Positions 45,060 to 53,564 of a stretch of DNA of 64,000 nt are shown in pieces. The stretch is taken from positions 620,001-684,000 of the forward strand of contig CAVSDD010000006.1 of the NCBI GenBank assembly GCA_963726795.1, in the 5' to 3' direction. Source of the DNA: Hyphomicrobium_A sp963726795. Lineage in GTDB: Bacteria; Pseudomonadota; Alphaproteobacteria; Rhizobiales; Hyphomicrobiaceae. The translations under genes were made by a program, and so were the position numbers. The notes beneath the pieces were generated by a model. That model was not told the origin of the DNA. It did no database searches and was given only the letters and a program-made list of their open reading frames with translations. Within the stretch, counting starts at the first letter, position 1. Every line of letters begins with the position of its first letter.

Positions 45060-48000
45060 GTGGCGCAGCGCGACGGCGATCGACCATTCCGGCAAGATGC
45101 ACGTGCGATTATCGGCGCGGATTGCGTGCGCGTGCGCCAATCCAGCGGCCTTGGTGCATGGCGCTCGGCGCTGGCGACCAGCGTGGCGAGCGCGGCGTTG
45201 CTAGCCTACGGCGTGCGCCCGGTGCGCGCGGCTCCGCCGCTCAACTGCACGGCCAATGGTGCGACCGTCACCTGCACCGGCGACCAGTCCGCCGGCATCC
45301 AGCTGAACAACGGCGGCGGTCCCTACACCATCCTCAACGTCAACAATCTGACCACCAACATCACCCCGGCGTCAACCGTCACCGGCGTCGAGTTCAACAG
45401 CAACAATGCGGTCGCGCTGACCGTCGATCCGGGGCCGTTCGCGATCATCACGACGGACGCCAACGGCATTTTTGCTTCGAGCAACGGCGGTACGGTCACG
45501 ATCAACTCGACCGCCGACGTCGTGACGTCCGGCGGCAGCGCGACCGGGATCCAGGGCAGCGGGCAGAACGACCTCGTGTCGATCAACTCGTCGGGCAACA
45601 TCACGACCTCCGGCAACAACGCCTTCGGCATTGCTGCGGGGAGCGTCTACGGCGACGTGACGGTGGTCTCCTCGGGCAACATAGCCACATCCGGCACCTT
45701 CGCCGCCGGCATCAATGTCGGTTCGATCGGGCAGCCCGGCACCACCGACGGCGCGATCACGATCCGCTCGACCGGCAATATCACGACGATCGGCACCGAC
45801 GCGATCGGCATCAATGCCGCCACTGTCTACGGACCGGTCGACATCACCTCGGCGGGCAACATCGCCGTGTCGGGTACGGCCTCCATCGGCATCAACGCGC
45901 AGACCGTGGGCGACGTGAAGATCACTTCGACCGGCAACATCACGGCCGGCACCGACAGCTCGGCGGCTATTCTGGCCCTCTCGCAGTCGAACTCGGTCCT
46001 CATCACGTCCACCGGCGACATCGCGACCGCCGGCCAGACCGGCATCGGCATCTACGCCCGCGCCGGCCAGACCGCCACCGTGCTCGCGTCCGGCAGCATC
46101 ACCACGCTCGGCGACAACGCGCCCGGCATCGCCGCGTCGGGCTACACCGGCACCAACGTGGTCACGAGCGCCACCATCCGCACGTTCGGCACCGACGCCC
46201 ACGGCATCACCGCCTACGGAGCGGGGGACGTGACCGTCACCTCGAGCGGGAGCATCGCCACCGCCGGTCCAACCTCGGACGGCATCAACGTCGTGAGTTC
46301 GAACGGCGCCGCAAGCGTGGTCAATTCCGGCGATGTCTCGGCCACCGGCACGGGCTCGGCCGGCATCTACGCGGCGGGTTACACCAGCGCGCGCGTGGTC
46401 AACTTCGGCACCGTCGTCGGGGGCCCCTGCTGCGCCGGCGTCATGGAGCGCTCGACCGGATCGACAACCTTGATGAACTTCGGGACGATCGTCTCGGGGC
46501 CTACCGACTTCGCCATCGACAGCATCGGCTTCAACAACACGGTCCAGAACTTCGGCACCATCACCGGCGACGTCATCTTGACCGCGACCGGCGGCACCAG
46601 CGTCTTCATCAACCAGCAAGGCGCGCTGTTCAACTCCGGCACGACCGCCGACGTCGGCACGCTGACCAACGCGGGCACGATCTCGCCGGGCGGCAGCGGC
46701 GCGATCGTCACCACCAACCTCGACGACAACATGGCGCAGACCGGGACCGGCACGCTCGCAATCGACATCGACGCGGCCGCCGCCACGTCCGATCTCGTCA
46801 TCGTGTCCAACACCGCCGATCTCGCCGGCACCGTCTCGGTAAATATCCTGACCTTGCCCCCGCCGACTGCCCAGGTGTTCACCATCCTGCAGGCGCTGAG
46901 CGGCGTCACCAACAGCGGCCTGGCCCTTTCGGCGAGCCCCGCGCTGCACGCAGCTCTCACCTTTACACCGACCGAGGTCTTGCTCTCGAGCGCGGTCGAT
47001 TTTTCGACGAGCGCGCTCAACGGCAACCAGCTGGTGCTGAGCCAGAACCTCGACGCGGCGTTTCATGCCGGCGGCGGCGGCCTGACCCCGGTGCTGCTCG
47101 GGCTGCTCAACACCGAGGGGCTCGACGCCTACAAGGCCGCGCTCAACGAGCTGACGCCGGAGCTCTACTCGGACGCGCAGATGGCGGCGCTGTTTTCCAG
47201 CCTCGGCTTCTCCAACAGCCTGCTCTCCTGCAAGGTCAACGGCGCCGATACCGCCGCGATCATCCACGAGGGCCAGTGCCTGTGGGCCGGCGCGTCCGCC
47301 GTCTTCCTCGACACCGGAACGACGTCCTCGCAGATCGGCTTCAACCAGTCGATCGGGCAGTTCGCGGCCGGCGCCCAGGTCGCGCTCGATCCCGTGTGGC
47401 GGCTCGGCTTTGCCGCCGGCTACCAGTCGAGCTCCATCGACACCGCGACCAATGCCTCAACCGATGGCGAGCTCGCCCAGGGCGGCGTCGCGCTCAAATA
47501 CAATCCCGGCGCGCTGCTGCTTGCGGCAACCGCGACCGGCGGACACGGCTGGTACGAAACGCAGCGGCCGATGGCCTTCGGCGGCTTTGCCGCCACGCCA
47601 CGCTCGAACTCCGACCTCGACCTGTTCTCGATCGGGGGCCGCGCGGCCTACGTCTTTGGCACCCCGCAGCTCTACTTCAAGCCGATGATCGATGCCGCCG
47701 CGACCCGCCTCGATCTCGGCGGCTTCTCCGAGCTCGGCGGCGGTGCGGCGGACCTCGTCGTCCAGGGCTCGGGCCAGACCGTCCTCTCCGCCATGCCTGT
47801 CCTTGAGGCCGGCACCGAATTCTGGCTCGGCAACGGCACGCTGTTGCGTCCTTATCTGCGCGGCGGCGTCGCCTTGTACGGCAATTCCGATCTGGCGCTG
47901 ACGGCCAACTTCCTCGCCGCCCCCGCAGGCGTCGCGCCGTTCACCATCGAGACAAAAATGGACGATGCAATGGGCATCGTCGGAGCCGGCATCGACGTCA

Positions 48001-48101
48001 TCAACAACGGCGATGCAGTGCTGCACTTCGCCTACGACGGACAGCTGGGCGAGACGACGCAGATCCACGCGTTCGTGCTGAAGGGCAGCGCCAGGTTCTA
48101 G
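45060..48101 (+). CDS. Autotransporter (type Va) with beta-helix repeat passenger
   Basis: 1013 residues from GTG 45060. A long signal region (ALATSVASAALLAYGVRPVRA near residues 36-56) leads into a passenger rich in Gly, Thr, Asn and Ser. From about residue 125 to 450 it repeats strand-turn units with the phrase TSTGNITT..GTDA.GI. After a linker, the last 270 or so residues form an autotransporter beta-barrel (WRLGFAAGYQSSSID, GGRAAYVFGTPQLYFKP, LRGGVALYGNSDL) ending in ...KGSARF with terminal Phe. Surface-exposed; no enzymatic motif is visible, so adhesion or biofilm roles are guesses. Confidence 0.9.
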   Translation: MAQRDGDRPFRQDARAIIGADCVRVRQSSGLGAWRSALATSVASAALLAYGVRPVRAAPPLNCTANGATVTCTGDQSAGIQLNNGGGPYTILNVNNLTTNITPASTVTGVEFNSNNAVALTVDPGPFAIITTDANGIFASSNGGTVTINSTADVVTSGGSATGIQGSGQNDLVSINSSGNITTSGNNAFGIAAGSVYGDVTVVSSGNIATSGTFAAGINVGSIGQPGTTDGAITIRSTGNITTIGTDAIGINAATVYGPVDITSAGNIAVSGTASIGINAQTVGDVKITSTGNITAGTDSSAAILALSQSNSVLITSTGDIATAGQTGIGIYARAGQTATVLASGSITTLGDNAPGIAASGYTGTNVVTSATIRTFGTDAHGITAYGAGDVTVTSSGSIATAGPTSDGINVVSSNGAASVVNSGDVSATGTGSAGIYAAGYTSARVVNFGTVVGGPCCAGVMERSTGSTTLMNFGTIVSGPTDFAIDSIGFNNTVQNFGTITGDVILTATGGTSVFINQQGALFNSGTTADVGTLTNAGTISPGGSGAIVTTNLDDNMAQTGTGTLAIDIDAAAATSDLVIVSNTADLAGTVSVNILTLPPPTAQVFTILQALSGVTNSGLALSASPALHAALTFTPTEVLLSSAVDFSTSALNGNQLVLSQNLDAAFHAGGGGLTPVLLGLLNTEGLDAYKAALNELTPELYSDAQMAALFSSLGFSNSLLSCKVNGADTAAIIHEGQCLWAGASAVFLDTGTTSSQIGFNQSIGQFAAGAQVALDPVWRLGFAAGYQSSSIDTATNASTDGELAQGGVALKYNPGALLLAATATGGHGWYETQRPMAFGGFAATPRSNSDLDLFSIGGRAAYVFGTPQLYFKPMIDAAATRLDLGGFSELGGGAADLVVQGSGQTVLSAMPVLEAGTEFWLGNGTLLRPYLRGGVALYGNSDLALTANFLAAPAGVAPFTIETKMDDAMGIVGAGIDVINNGDAVLHFAYDGQLGETTQIHAFVLKGSARF
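45440..46420 (+). repeat. Beta-helix coding repeats of the autotransporter passenger
   Basis: About a dozen imperfect units of roughly 22-26 codons, each with a core like ITSTGNITTxGTxAxGI. DNA phrases such as TCGACCGGCAACATCAC and TCGGGCAACAT recur. Spacing fits a right-handed beta-helix rung. The repeated DNA is a candidate for recombination and length variation. Confidence 0.75.
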
Positions 48102-48108
48102 GCGGGCG

Positions 48109-49311
48109 CTATTCCTGGTAGCCGGGAGGCAGCTTGTGCCACTCCTTGCCGCCTTTCCCCACCTCGAACCCGTGCGCATAGAGCGCGTTCATGTATTCCC
48201 TGTCGAACGGACCCTTGTAGGGCAGCGCATAATCGCCCTCGACGTAGGCGAGGTTGAAGCCGACGGTGTCGCGCTGCGTCGTCAGGTACATGCGGTAGAG
48301 GTCGTTGACGCCGCTCGATGCGATGGTCGTCGAGATCGCCTGCTGCGCGATCTTCAAGGTCTGGCGCTCGACATTCTCCTCGGGCCGGTAGAGGCGCCCG
48401 TTGCGGATGATGTAGGCTTCCCGCTTGCCGTTCGTGATGCCGAGCTCCTTCAGCTTTGCCTTGAGGCTGAAGGATGGCGGGTAGAGGAATGACTGGGCCG
48501 TCGCGCCGCCATCGACGTGCATCTCCTGATACGGCTTGCCGTCGACGGCGACGTTGATCATCACCGGCGGGAAGATGCCGGGGATCGCAGCGGAGGCCAG
48601 CAGCACGTCGACGATCAGCTGACGCGCGCCCGGCTGGTTGCTGGTGGCGATGGCGCCGATATCCCAGACGACCGAGCGGCCCTGGTCGAGGTTCGTCGTT
48701 AAGATCAGCAGAAGGCGGCCCTTGGCGTACTCCTCGGCGATGCGCTGAACCATGCGATTGTCGACGAAGGAGGCGATCCTTGCCCGCAATGGTGCTGAAT
48801 CCGCCAAGGCGTCGTCGGCCACGGCCGACAGCAGCGAGCGCTTTACGAAGATGTCGCCGGCGCTCGTCTCGGTATAGATGCTTTTCAATTGCGCGTCGTA
48901 TTCGGGGCCGAGGAAAGCGAACGGCGCCGACAACGCTCCGGTGCTGACTCCGGTGACGATTGCGAACTGCGGACGGTCTCCGCGCGCGCTCCAGCCGGCG
49001 AGCAGGCCTGCGCCGAACGCGCCGTCATCGCCGCCGCCGGAGATCGCCAGGTAGGATCGCGTGTAGGGCTTGCTTGGGTCCTTGGGAATGAGACCCGAGA
49101 ATTTGCTGCGATAATAGAGCTGGCCCGCCAACGCCGACATCCGCTCGGTATCCCTGTCGGCGTCATAGCGTGCATCGCGGATGTTGAGTGGCGCGGCGCT
49201 ACCGGCAAGGGAGAGCGGAACCGCCGGCAGGCGGCCAGCGGTCGCGCAGCCGCCCGCGAGCACGGCCGCAGCCAGAACTCCAAGGAGAGCGACACCTCGA
49301 GGCGACCGCAT
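48109..49311 (-). CDS. Patatin-like phospholipase, lipoprotein
   Basis: About 400 residues from ATG 49309-49311; a GTG nine codons upstream is possible. A lipoprotein signal (GVALLGVLAAAVLAGGC) is followed by a patatin domain with all key parts: the oxyanion loop AISGGGDDGAFGAGLLAG, the nucleophile elbow VTGVSTGAL, and the catalytic Asp in HVDGGATAQ. Patatin lipases deacylate phospholipids or other acyl lipids. The lipobox suggests a periplasmic or outer-membrane location, unusual next to the mostly cytosolic or secreted patatins. It converges on the autotransporter gene, only 7 bases apart. Confidence 0.9.
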   Translation of the reverse strand: MRSPRGVALLGVLAAAVLAGGCATAGRLPAVPLSLAGSAAPLNIRDARYDADRDTERMSALAGQLYYRSKFSGLIPKDPSKPYTRSYLAISGGGDDGAFGAGLLAGWSARGDRPQFAIVTGVSTGALSAPFAFLGPEYDAQLKSIYTETSAGDIFVKRSLLSAVADDALADSAPLRARIASFVDNRMVQRIAEEYAKGRLLLILTTNLDQGRSVVWDIGAIATSNQPGARQLIVDVLLASAAIPGIFPPVMINVAVDGKPYQEMHVDGGATAQSFLYPPSFSLKAKLKELGITNGKREAYIIRNGRLYRPEENVERQTLKIAQQAISTTIASSGVNDLYRMYLTTQRDTVGFNLAYVEGDYALPYKGPFDREYMNALYAHGFEVGKGGKEWHKLPPGYQE

Positions 49312-49494
49312 CGATCCACCGTCACGCGTCACTGGCACACCTGGCCGGACGCGAACAACTCGACCACGCGGCCATGCTCACGCCAGGCTTTTGAAGCCCC
49401 CACGCGATGAGGGTAGAAGTGCGTTTAGGGAATGTCCAGTTGAGCGGTGGATAGCGGGCTCAGGCGGCTCGCACGGGGGCTGCGTGCCCAGAAA

Positions 49495-49722
49495 TCAGGC
49501 CGCGCCCTCGTAAACGACGGCCCCCAGAGCCTCGGCTTGGGAGGCAAACACGCGGGCGTCGTGCAGCTTGTCGAACACCAGTTGGATCGCGCCACCGGAC
49601 ATCAGGATATCCACCTCGCGGGTCGCGGCGGCGAGCGACATGGAGGAGAAATCCCTGACCAGCGTGACAAGCGACGCGGCATCCGCATCGGGGGTCCAAC
49701 CGACAAGATCCACTGTGTACAT
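49495..49722 (-). CDS. Small protein resembling the ribosomal L7/L12 C-terminal domain
   Basis: 75 residues from ATG 49720-49722, chosen because GGAG lies 7 bases upstream; the frame is open 24 codons further. The layout strand-helix-helix-strand-helix-strand, with LVTLVRDFSSMSLAAATREV and DARVFASQAEALGAVV, follows the L7/L12 C-terminal domain pattern (compare IKAVRGATGLGLKEAKDLV and LEEAGAEV). It lacks the L12 N-terminal dimerisation part and hinge. Fold similarity is inference from pattern. Function unknown; it lies between the patatin gene and sixA. Confidence 0.62.
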   Translation of the reverse strand: MYTVDLVGWTPDADAASLVTLVRDFSSMSLAAATREVDILMSGGAIQLVFDKLHDARVFASQAEALGAVVYEGAA

Positions 49723-49881
49723 CCGTAGGCTCCAGCAGGCGTGCCAAGCGGCTAACCAATTCCTTTTCGACCGCAGGCCGATGGTGGCTATCAACGCCCT
49801 TCAGATTGCACCGCCACCTCTAAAAAATCCGTAAGCTCGACTGACGCTTGACAGGGCCATTGGGGCGGGCATCGTCGGGCC

Positions 49882-50412
49882 ATGCTGACTCTCACGCTGC
49901 TTAGGCACGCCAAGTCGAGCTGGGAGGAGCCGCTCGACGACTTCGACCGGCCGCTGGCGCCGCGTGGCGAGAAGGCAGCCCCCGAGATCGGTGCGGCGCT
50001 CAGCGCACGAGGGCTCCGCCCCGACCTCGTCGTGTGCTCCGGCGCGCTGCGTGCGCGCGAGACATTGGCGCTGATCCTGAAGGCGTTGGGGAACCCGGTG
50101 CCTGAGATCATCTACGACGACGCGCTCTATATGGCGGCGCCCGGAACGCTGTTGCGCCGACTGCAAGCTGGCGCAACTTCGGTCTCGGGCGATACGCCCC
50201 GCCACGTCATGCTCGTGGGGCACAACCCGGGTTTTGAGGAGCTTGCGCTGCTGCTGGTCGGCAGCGGCCCGGCCGAGGACCGCGCGCGGCTCGCGGCCAA
50301 GTTCCCCACCGCGGGAACGGCGGTCATGACCTTCGACGTCGATAGCTGGGCGAAGATTGCGCCGGGCGCGGCGCGGCTCGAGCACTTCCTCACCCCGAAG
50401 CGGCTTGCCTGA
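49882..50412 (+). CDS. sixA: SixA-type phosphohistidine phosphatase
   Basis: 176 residues, histidine phosphatase superfamily. The catalytic LTLLRHAKSSW (RHxK variant of RHG) is at the very start, DRPLAPRGEKAAPEIG and CSGALRARETL follow, and the second His is in VMLVGHNPGFEELAL. SixA dephosphorylates phosphohistidine, for instance on Hpt domains or nitrogen-PTS proteins. An orphan Hpt protein is encoded at 18.6 kb, but a link is only a possibility. About 100 bases before trpG in the same direction. Confidence 0.88.
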   Translation: MLTLTLLRHAKSSWEEPLDDFDRPLAPRGEKAAPEIGAALSARGLRPDLVVCSGALRARETLALILKALGNPVPEIIYDDALYMAAPGTLLRRLQAGATSVSGDTPRHVMLVGHNPGFEELALLLVGSGPAEDRARLAAKFPTAGTAVMTFDVDSWAKIAPGAARLEHFLTPKRLA

Positions 50413-50514
50413 AGCCGGCGCCGCCTCCCAATTCGGCTACGTTACTTGACGCTATAAGCCCCGCTCCCTACACCTCTGGGCAACGGCTCCGGCCGAACGG
50501 AATGGCAGGCAGCG

Positions 50515-51129
50515 ATGCTCATCCTCATCGATAACTACGACAGCTTCACCTACAATCTCGTGCATTATCTGGGCGAGCTCGGCGCCACGTGCGACGTCAT
50601 CCGCAACGACAAGATCTCGGCGGCCGACGTCATCAAGAAGAAGCCCAAGGCGATCGTGATGTCGCCCGGTCCCTGCACGCCGAACGAGGCCGGCATCTGC
50701 CTGGAGCTGATTGCCAAGGCCGGCGGCAAGATTCCGCTGCTCGGCGTGTGCCTCGGTCATCAGGCGATCGGGCAGGCGTACGGCGGCAAGGTGATCCGCG
50801 CGCCCGAGCCGCTGCACGGCAAGCTCTCGACCATCCGCCACAAGGATATCGGCGTGTTCAAGGGCCTGCCCGAGCGCTTCCAGGTGACGCGCTATCATTC
50901 GCTCATCGTCGAGCGCAAGAGCCTGCCGGCCGAGCTCGAGGTCACCGCCGAGACCGACGACGGCATCATCATGGGGCTGCAGCACAAGACGCAGCCGGTG
51001 CACGGGGTGCAGTTCCATCCCGAAAGCATTGCCTCCGAGCAGGGCCACGCGCTGCTTGCGAACTTTTTATCGCTCGCCGGCATGAGCCCGCGGCGGCGCA
51101 ATGCCCCAACCGCGCGCGACGCCGCTTAA
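50515..51129 (+). CDS. trpG: Anthranilate synthase component II (glutamine amidotransferase)
   Basis: 204 residues. Class I amidotransferase that supplies ammonia to TrpE. Catalytic Cys in LLGVCLGHQAIGQAYGG, His and Glu in GVQFHPESIAS, and N-terminal LILIDNYDSFTYNLVHYLGE. It may also serve para-aminobenzoate synthesis, as many TrpG proteins do. It leads the trpG-trpD pair: trpD begins 10 bases after its stop. Confidence 0.95.
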   Translation: MLILIDNYDSFTYNLVHYLGELGATCDVIRNDKISAADVIKKKPKAIVMSPGPCTPNEAGICLELIAKAGGKIPLLGVCLGHQAIGQAYGGKVIRAPEPLHGKLSTIRHKDIGVFKGLPERFQVTRYHSLIVERKSLPAELEVTAETDDGIIMGLQHKTQPVHGVQFHPESIASEQGHALLANFLSLAGMSPRRRNAPTARDAA

Positions 51130-51139
51130 AGGTTCGCGC

Positions 51140-52162
51140 ATGCCCGCGCACGAGCTGAAGCGCATCCTCCAGAAAGTCGCGCAGGGCGAGCCGCTCGACG
51201 ACGAGGAGATGGAGTCCGCTTTGGAACGGATGGCGTCGGGCGCGGCGAGCCCGGTGCAGATGTCGGCGTTCCTGATGGGGCTGCGCGCACGCGGCGAAAC
51301 AATCGACGAGATCGCCGGCGCCTGCCGTTACGCGCGCCGCACCATGCTGGGCGTCGAGGCCCCGCCCGATGCCGTCGACATCGTCGGTACCGGTGGCGAC
51401 GGGCACGGCACGTACAATGTCTCGACCTGCGCCGCGTTCGTGGCGGCCGGCGCCGGCGTGCCGATCGCCAAGCACGGCAACCGCTCGGTCTCGTCGCTGT
51501 CGGGTGCGTCCGACGTGCTGGGCGCGCTCGGCGTCAAGCTCGACGTGCCGCCGCTGACGATCACTCGCGCCATCGCCGAAGCCGGCGTCGGCTTCATGTG
51601 GGCGCCGATGCACCATCCGGCATTCAAGGCGTGGGCTCCCGTGCGCGCCGAACTCGGCATCCGCACCATGTTCAATCTGCTGGGGCCGCTGTGCAATCCG
51701 GCGGGCGTCACGCGGCAGGTGCTGGGCGTATTCGATGGCCGCTGGGTCGAGCCGCTCGCGGAAGTGTTGAAAAAACTCGGGTCGGTTCACGCCTGGGTGG
51801 TGCACGGCACCGACGGGCTGGATGAGCTCACGACGACGGGCGTGTCGCGCGTCGCGGAGTTAAAGGACGGCGACATCGCGGTGTTCGACATCACGCCGGA
51901 GGACGCCGGCCTGCCGCGCGCGACTCTGGACCAGCTCAAGGGCGGCGATGCCACGGCCAATGCGGCCGCCATCCGCGACGTGCTCATGGGCAGCCCGGGG
52001 CCGTTCCGCGATATCGTCTTGCTGAATGCCGCGGCGGCGCTGATCGTGGGCGGCAAGGCGGCAAACCTGGCCGATGGCGTGGAACGCGGCGCGCGCGCGA
52101 TCGATACGGGTGCGGCGGCGCAGGCGCTGGACCGGCTGATCGCCGTCACCAACGCCGGCTAA
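51140..52162 (+). CDS. trpD: Anthranilate phosphoribosyltransferase
   Basis: 340 residues from ATG 51140, preceded by AAAGG that overlaps the trpG stop; an ATG at 51101 overlapping trpG is less likely. Transfers phosphoribosyl to anthranilate. Motifs: DIVGTGGDGHGTYNVST (PRPP binding), AKHGNRSVSSLSGASDVL, MFNLLGPLCNPAG. Full length. Its stop is one base from the stop of the convergent ModE-like gene. Confidence 0.95.
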   Translation: MPAHELKRILQKVAQGEPLDDEEMESALERMASGAASPVQMSAFLMGLRARGETIDEIAGACRYARRTMLGVEAPPDAVDIVGTGGDGHGTYNVSTCAAFVAAGAGVPIAKHGNRSVSSLSGASDVLGALGVKLDVPPLTITRAIAEAGVGFMWAPMHHPAFKAWAPVRAELGIRTMFNLLGPLCNPAGVTRQVLGVFDGRWVEPLAEVLKKLGSVHAWVVHGTDGLDELTTTGVSRVAELKDGDIAVFDITPEDAGLPRATLDQLKGGDATANAAAIRDVLMGSPGPFRDIVLLNAAAALIVGGKAANLADGVERGARAIDTGAAAQALDRLIAVTNAG

Positions 52163-52163
52163 G

Positions 52164-52559
52164 TTAGTTTCGCAGCGCCCGATCCAACGGCGCCAGCTCC
52201 TCCAGGATCGCGGACCGCGTGCGCTCCTCGATGCGCCGGTAGGCGGCAGCGACGTCACGGCCGAAGTCGGTGACCTCCGCGCCCCCCCCGTGCGACCCGC
52301 CCGACGCCGCGATGACGAGCGGCCGGTTGAACATGTGGTTCAGCGCATCGACCAGCAGCCAGGCGCGGCGATACGACATGCCCATCGTGCGGGCGGCAGC
52401 CGAGATGGAGCCTGAGCGCTCGATCGCCTCGATCAGGTCGACCTTGCCGGGCCCTAAGATCAACCCCTCGCCCATGACGATGCGCAGCCGGGGGGCCGCT
52501 CGCACGGGCTGGCGCTTGCGCACAGGCGCGCGCTTCTCGATCTTTGCCTTGGCAGTCAC
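52164..52559 (-). CDS. ModE-like winged-helix transcriptional regulator
   Basis: 131 residues from GTG 52557-52559, favoured because GGGAG lies six bases upstream; a TTG at 52616 is another option. The N-terminal ModE/LysR-type HTH is clear: VDLIEAIERSGSISAAARTM, MSYRRAWLLVDALNHMF. There is no C-terminal molybdate-binding (TOBE) domain, so it is the short ModE form seen in many alphaproteobacteria. Antisense between trpD and trpC, and close to moaC and moeA, it may sense molybdenum indirectly or regulate cofactor genes. That role is inferred from position. Confidence 0.85.
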   Translation of the reverse strand: MTAKAKIEKRAPVRKRQPVRAAPRLRIVMGEGLILGPGKVDLIEAIERSGSISAAARTMGMSYRRAWLLVDALNHMFNRPLVIAASGGSHGGGAEVTDFGRDVAAAYRRIEERTRSAILEELAPLDRALRN

Positions 52560-52751
52560 GTCGGGCTCCCGATCGAATAACGACCGCGCCACTATACCAG
52601 GGGCATCCTTACCCAAAACCGCGTCGCGTCAACGCGGCTAAAAATGCACGACTCCTGTCGTGCACTAGGCCGCCCGGGCTTGGTCATCGTGGCTTGACCA
52701 TGGGCAAAGCCGCCGGTAGCAAGCGCTGAAGCCCCAGCGTATCCTTGGTTC

Positions 52752-53564
52752 ATGGCCGACATCCTCGAAAAAATCACGCGCTACAAGCTCGACGAGATCA
52801 GGCACGCGAAAGCGCACCTGCCGCTCAACGTGCTTGCCGAGCTTGCCCGCAGTGCGCCGCCGGTTCGCCCGTTCGCGGGCGCGATCGAGGCACGCCACCG
52901 TGCGGGACGCCCGGCGCTGATCGCGGAAGTTAAAAAGGCAAGCCCGTCGAAGGGGCTGATCCGCGCCGACTTCGATCCCCCTGCACTTGCCCGCGCTTAC
53001 GAGGCCGGCGGCGCCTGCTGCCTGTCCGTGCTCACCGACGGGCCGTCGTTTCAGGGCGCGCCCGAGTATCTCACCGCCGCGCGCACCGCGACCTCGCTGC
53101 CGGCGCTGCGCAAGGACTTCATGCTCGACACCTACCAGGTTGTGGAGGCAAGGGCATGGGGCGCCGATTGCATCCTGATCATTCTCGCCGAGGTGGACGA
53201 CGCGACCGCGCGCGACCTTGCCTCCGCCGCCAAAGATTGGGGCATGGATGCCATTGTCGAGGTGCACGACGACGCCGAGCTCGACCGCGCTTTGGCGCTG
53301 CCATGCCGCCTCATCGGCATCAACAATCGCAACCTCAAGACTTTCGAGACGACGCTCGCGACCACCGAGCGGCTTGCCCCGCGCGTGCCCGAGGATCGCA
53401 TCGTCGTCGGCGAAAGCGGAATTTTTACCCCCGCCGACATTGCCCGGCTCGAGCGCGCAGGCGTGAGCACCTTCCTCGTCGGCGAAAGCCTGATGCGCCA
53501 GGCCGATGTCGCCGCCGCCACCAAGGCGCTGCTGACGCCGGAGCCGGCCGTGAAGGCGTCATGA
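52752..53564 (+). CDS. trpC: Indole-3-glycerol phosphate synthase
   Basis: 270 residues, TIM barrel. Converts CdRP to indole-3-glycerol phosphate. Motifs: ALIAEVKKASPSKGLIRADF (catalytic Lys), CCLSVLTDGPSFQG, LRKDFMLDTYQVVEARAWGA, IGINNRNLKTFET, VGESGIF. Stand-alone enzyme, not fused to TrpF. The stop overlaps the moaC start as ATGA, so trpC and moaC are translationally coupled. Confidence 0.96.
   Translation: MADILEKITRYKLDEIRHAKAHLPLNVLAELARSAPPVRPFAGAIEARHRAGRPALIAEVKKASPSKGLIRADFDPPALARAYEAGGACCLSVLTDGPSFQGAPEYLTAARTATSLPALRKDFMLDTYQVVEARAWGADCILIILAEVDDATARDLASAAKDWGMDAIVEVHDDAELDRALALPCRLIGINNRNLKTFETTLATTERLAPRVPEDRIVVGESGIFTPADIARLERAGVSTFLVGESLMRQADVAAATKALLTPEPAVKAS

Noticed and set aside
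45372..47267. A 631-codon minus-strand frame opposite the autotransporter.
   Set aside because: Extremely rich in Asp, Arg, Gly and Val with periodicity copied from the beta-helix repeats of the real gene.
44987..47806. A 939-codon plus-strand frame overlapping the autotransporter.
   Set aside because: It is an Arg/His/Asp repeat-rich shadow in another frame. The autotransporter frame has signal peptide, beta-helix repeats and a C-terminal barrel.
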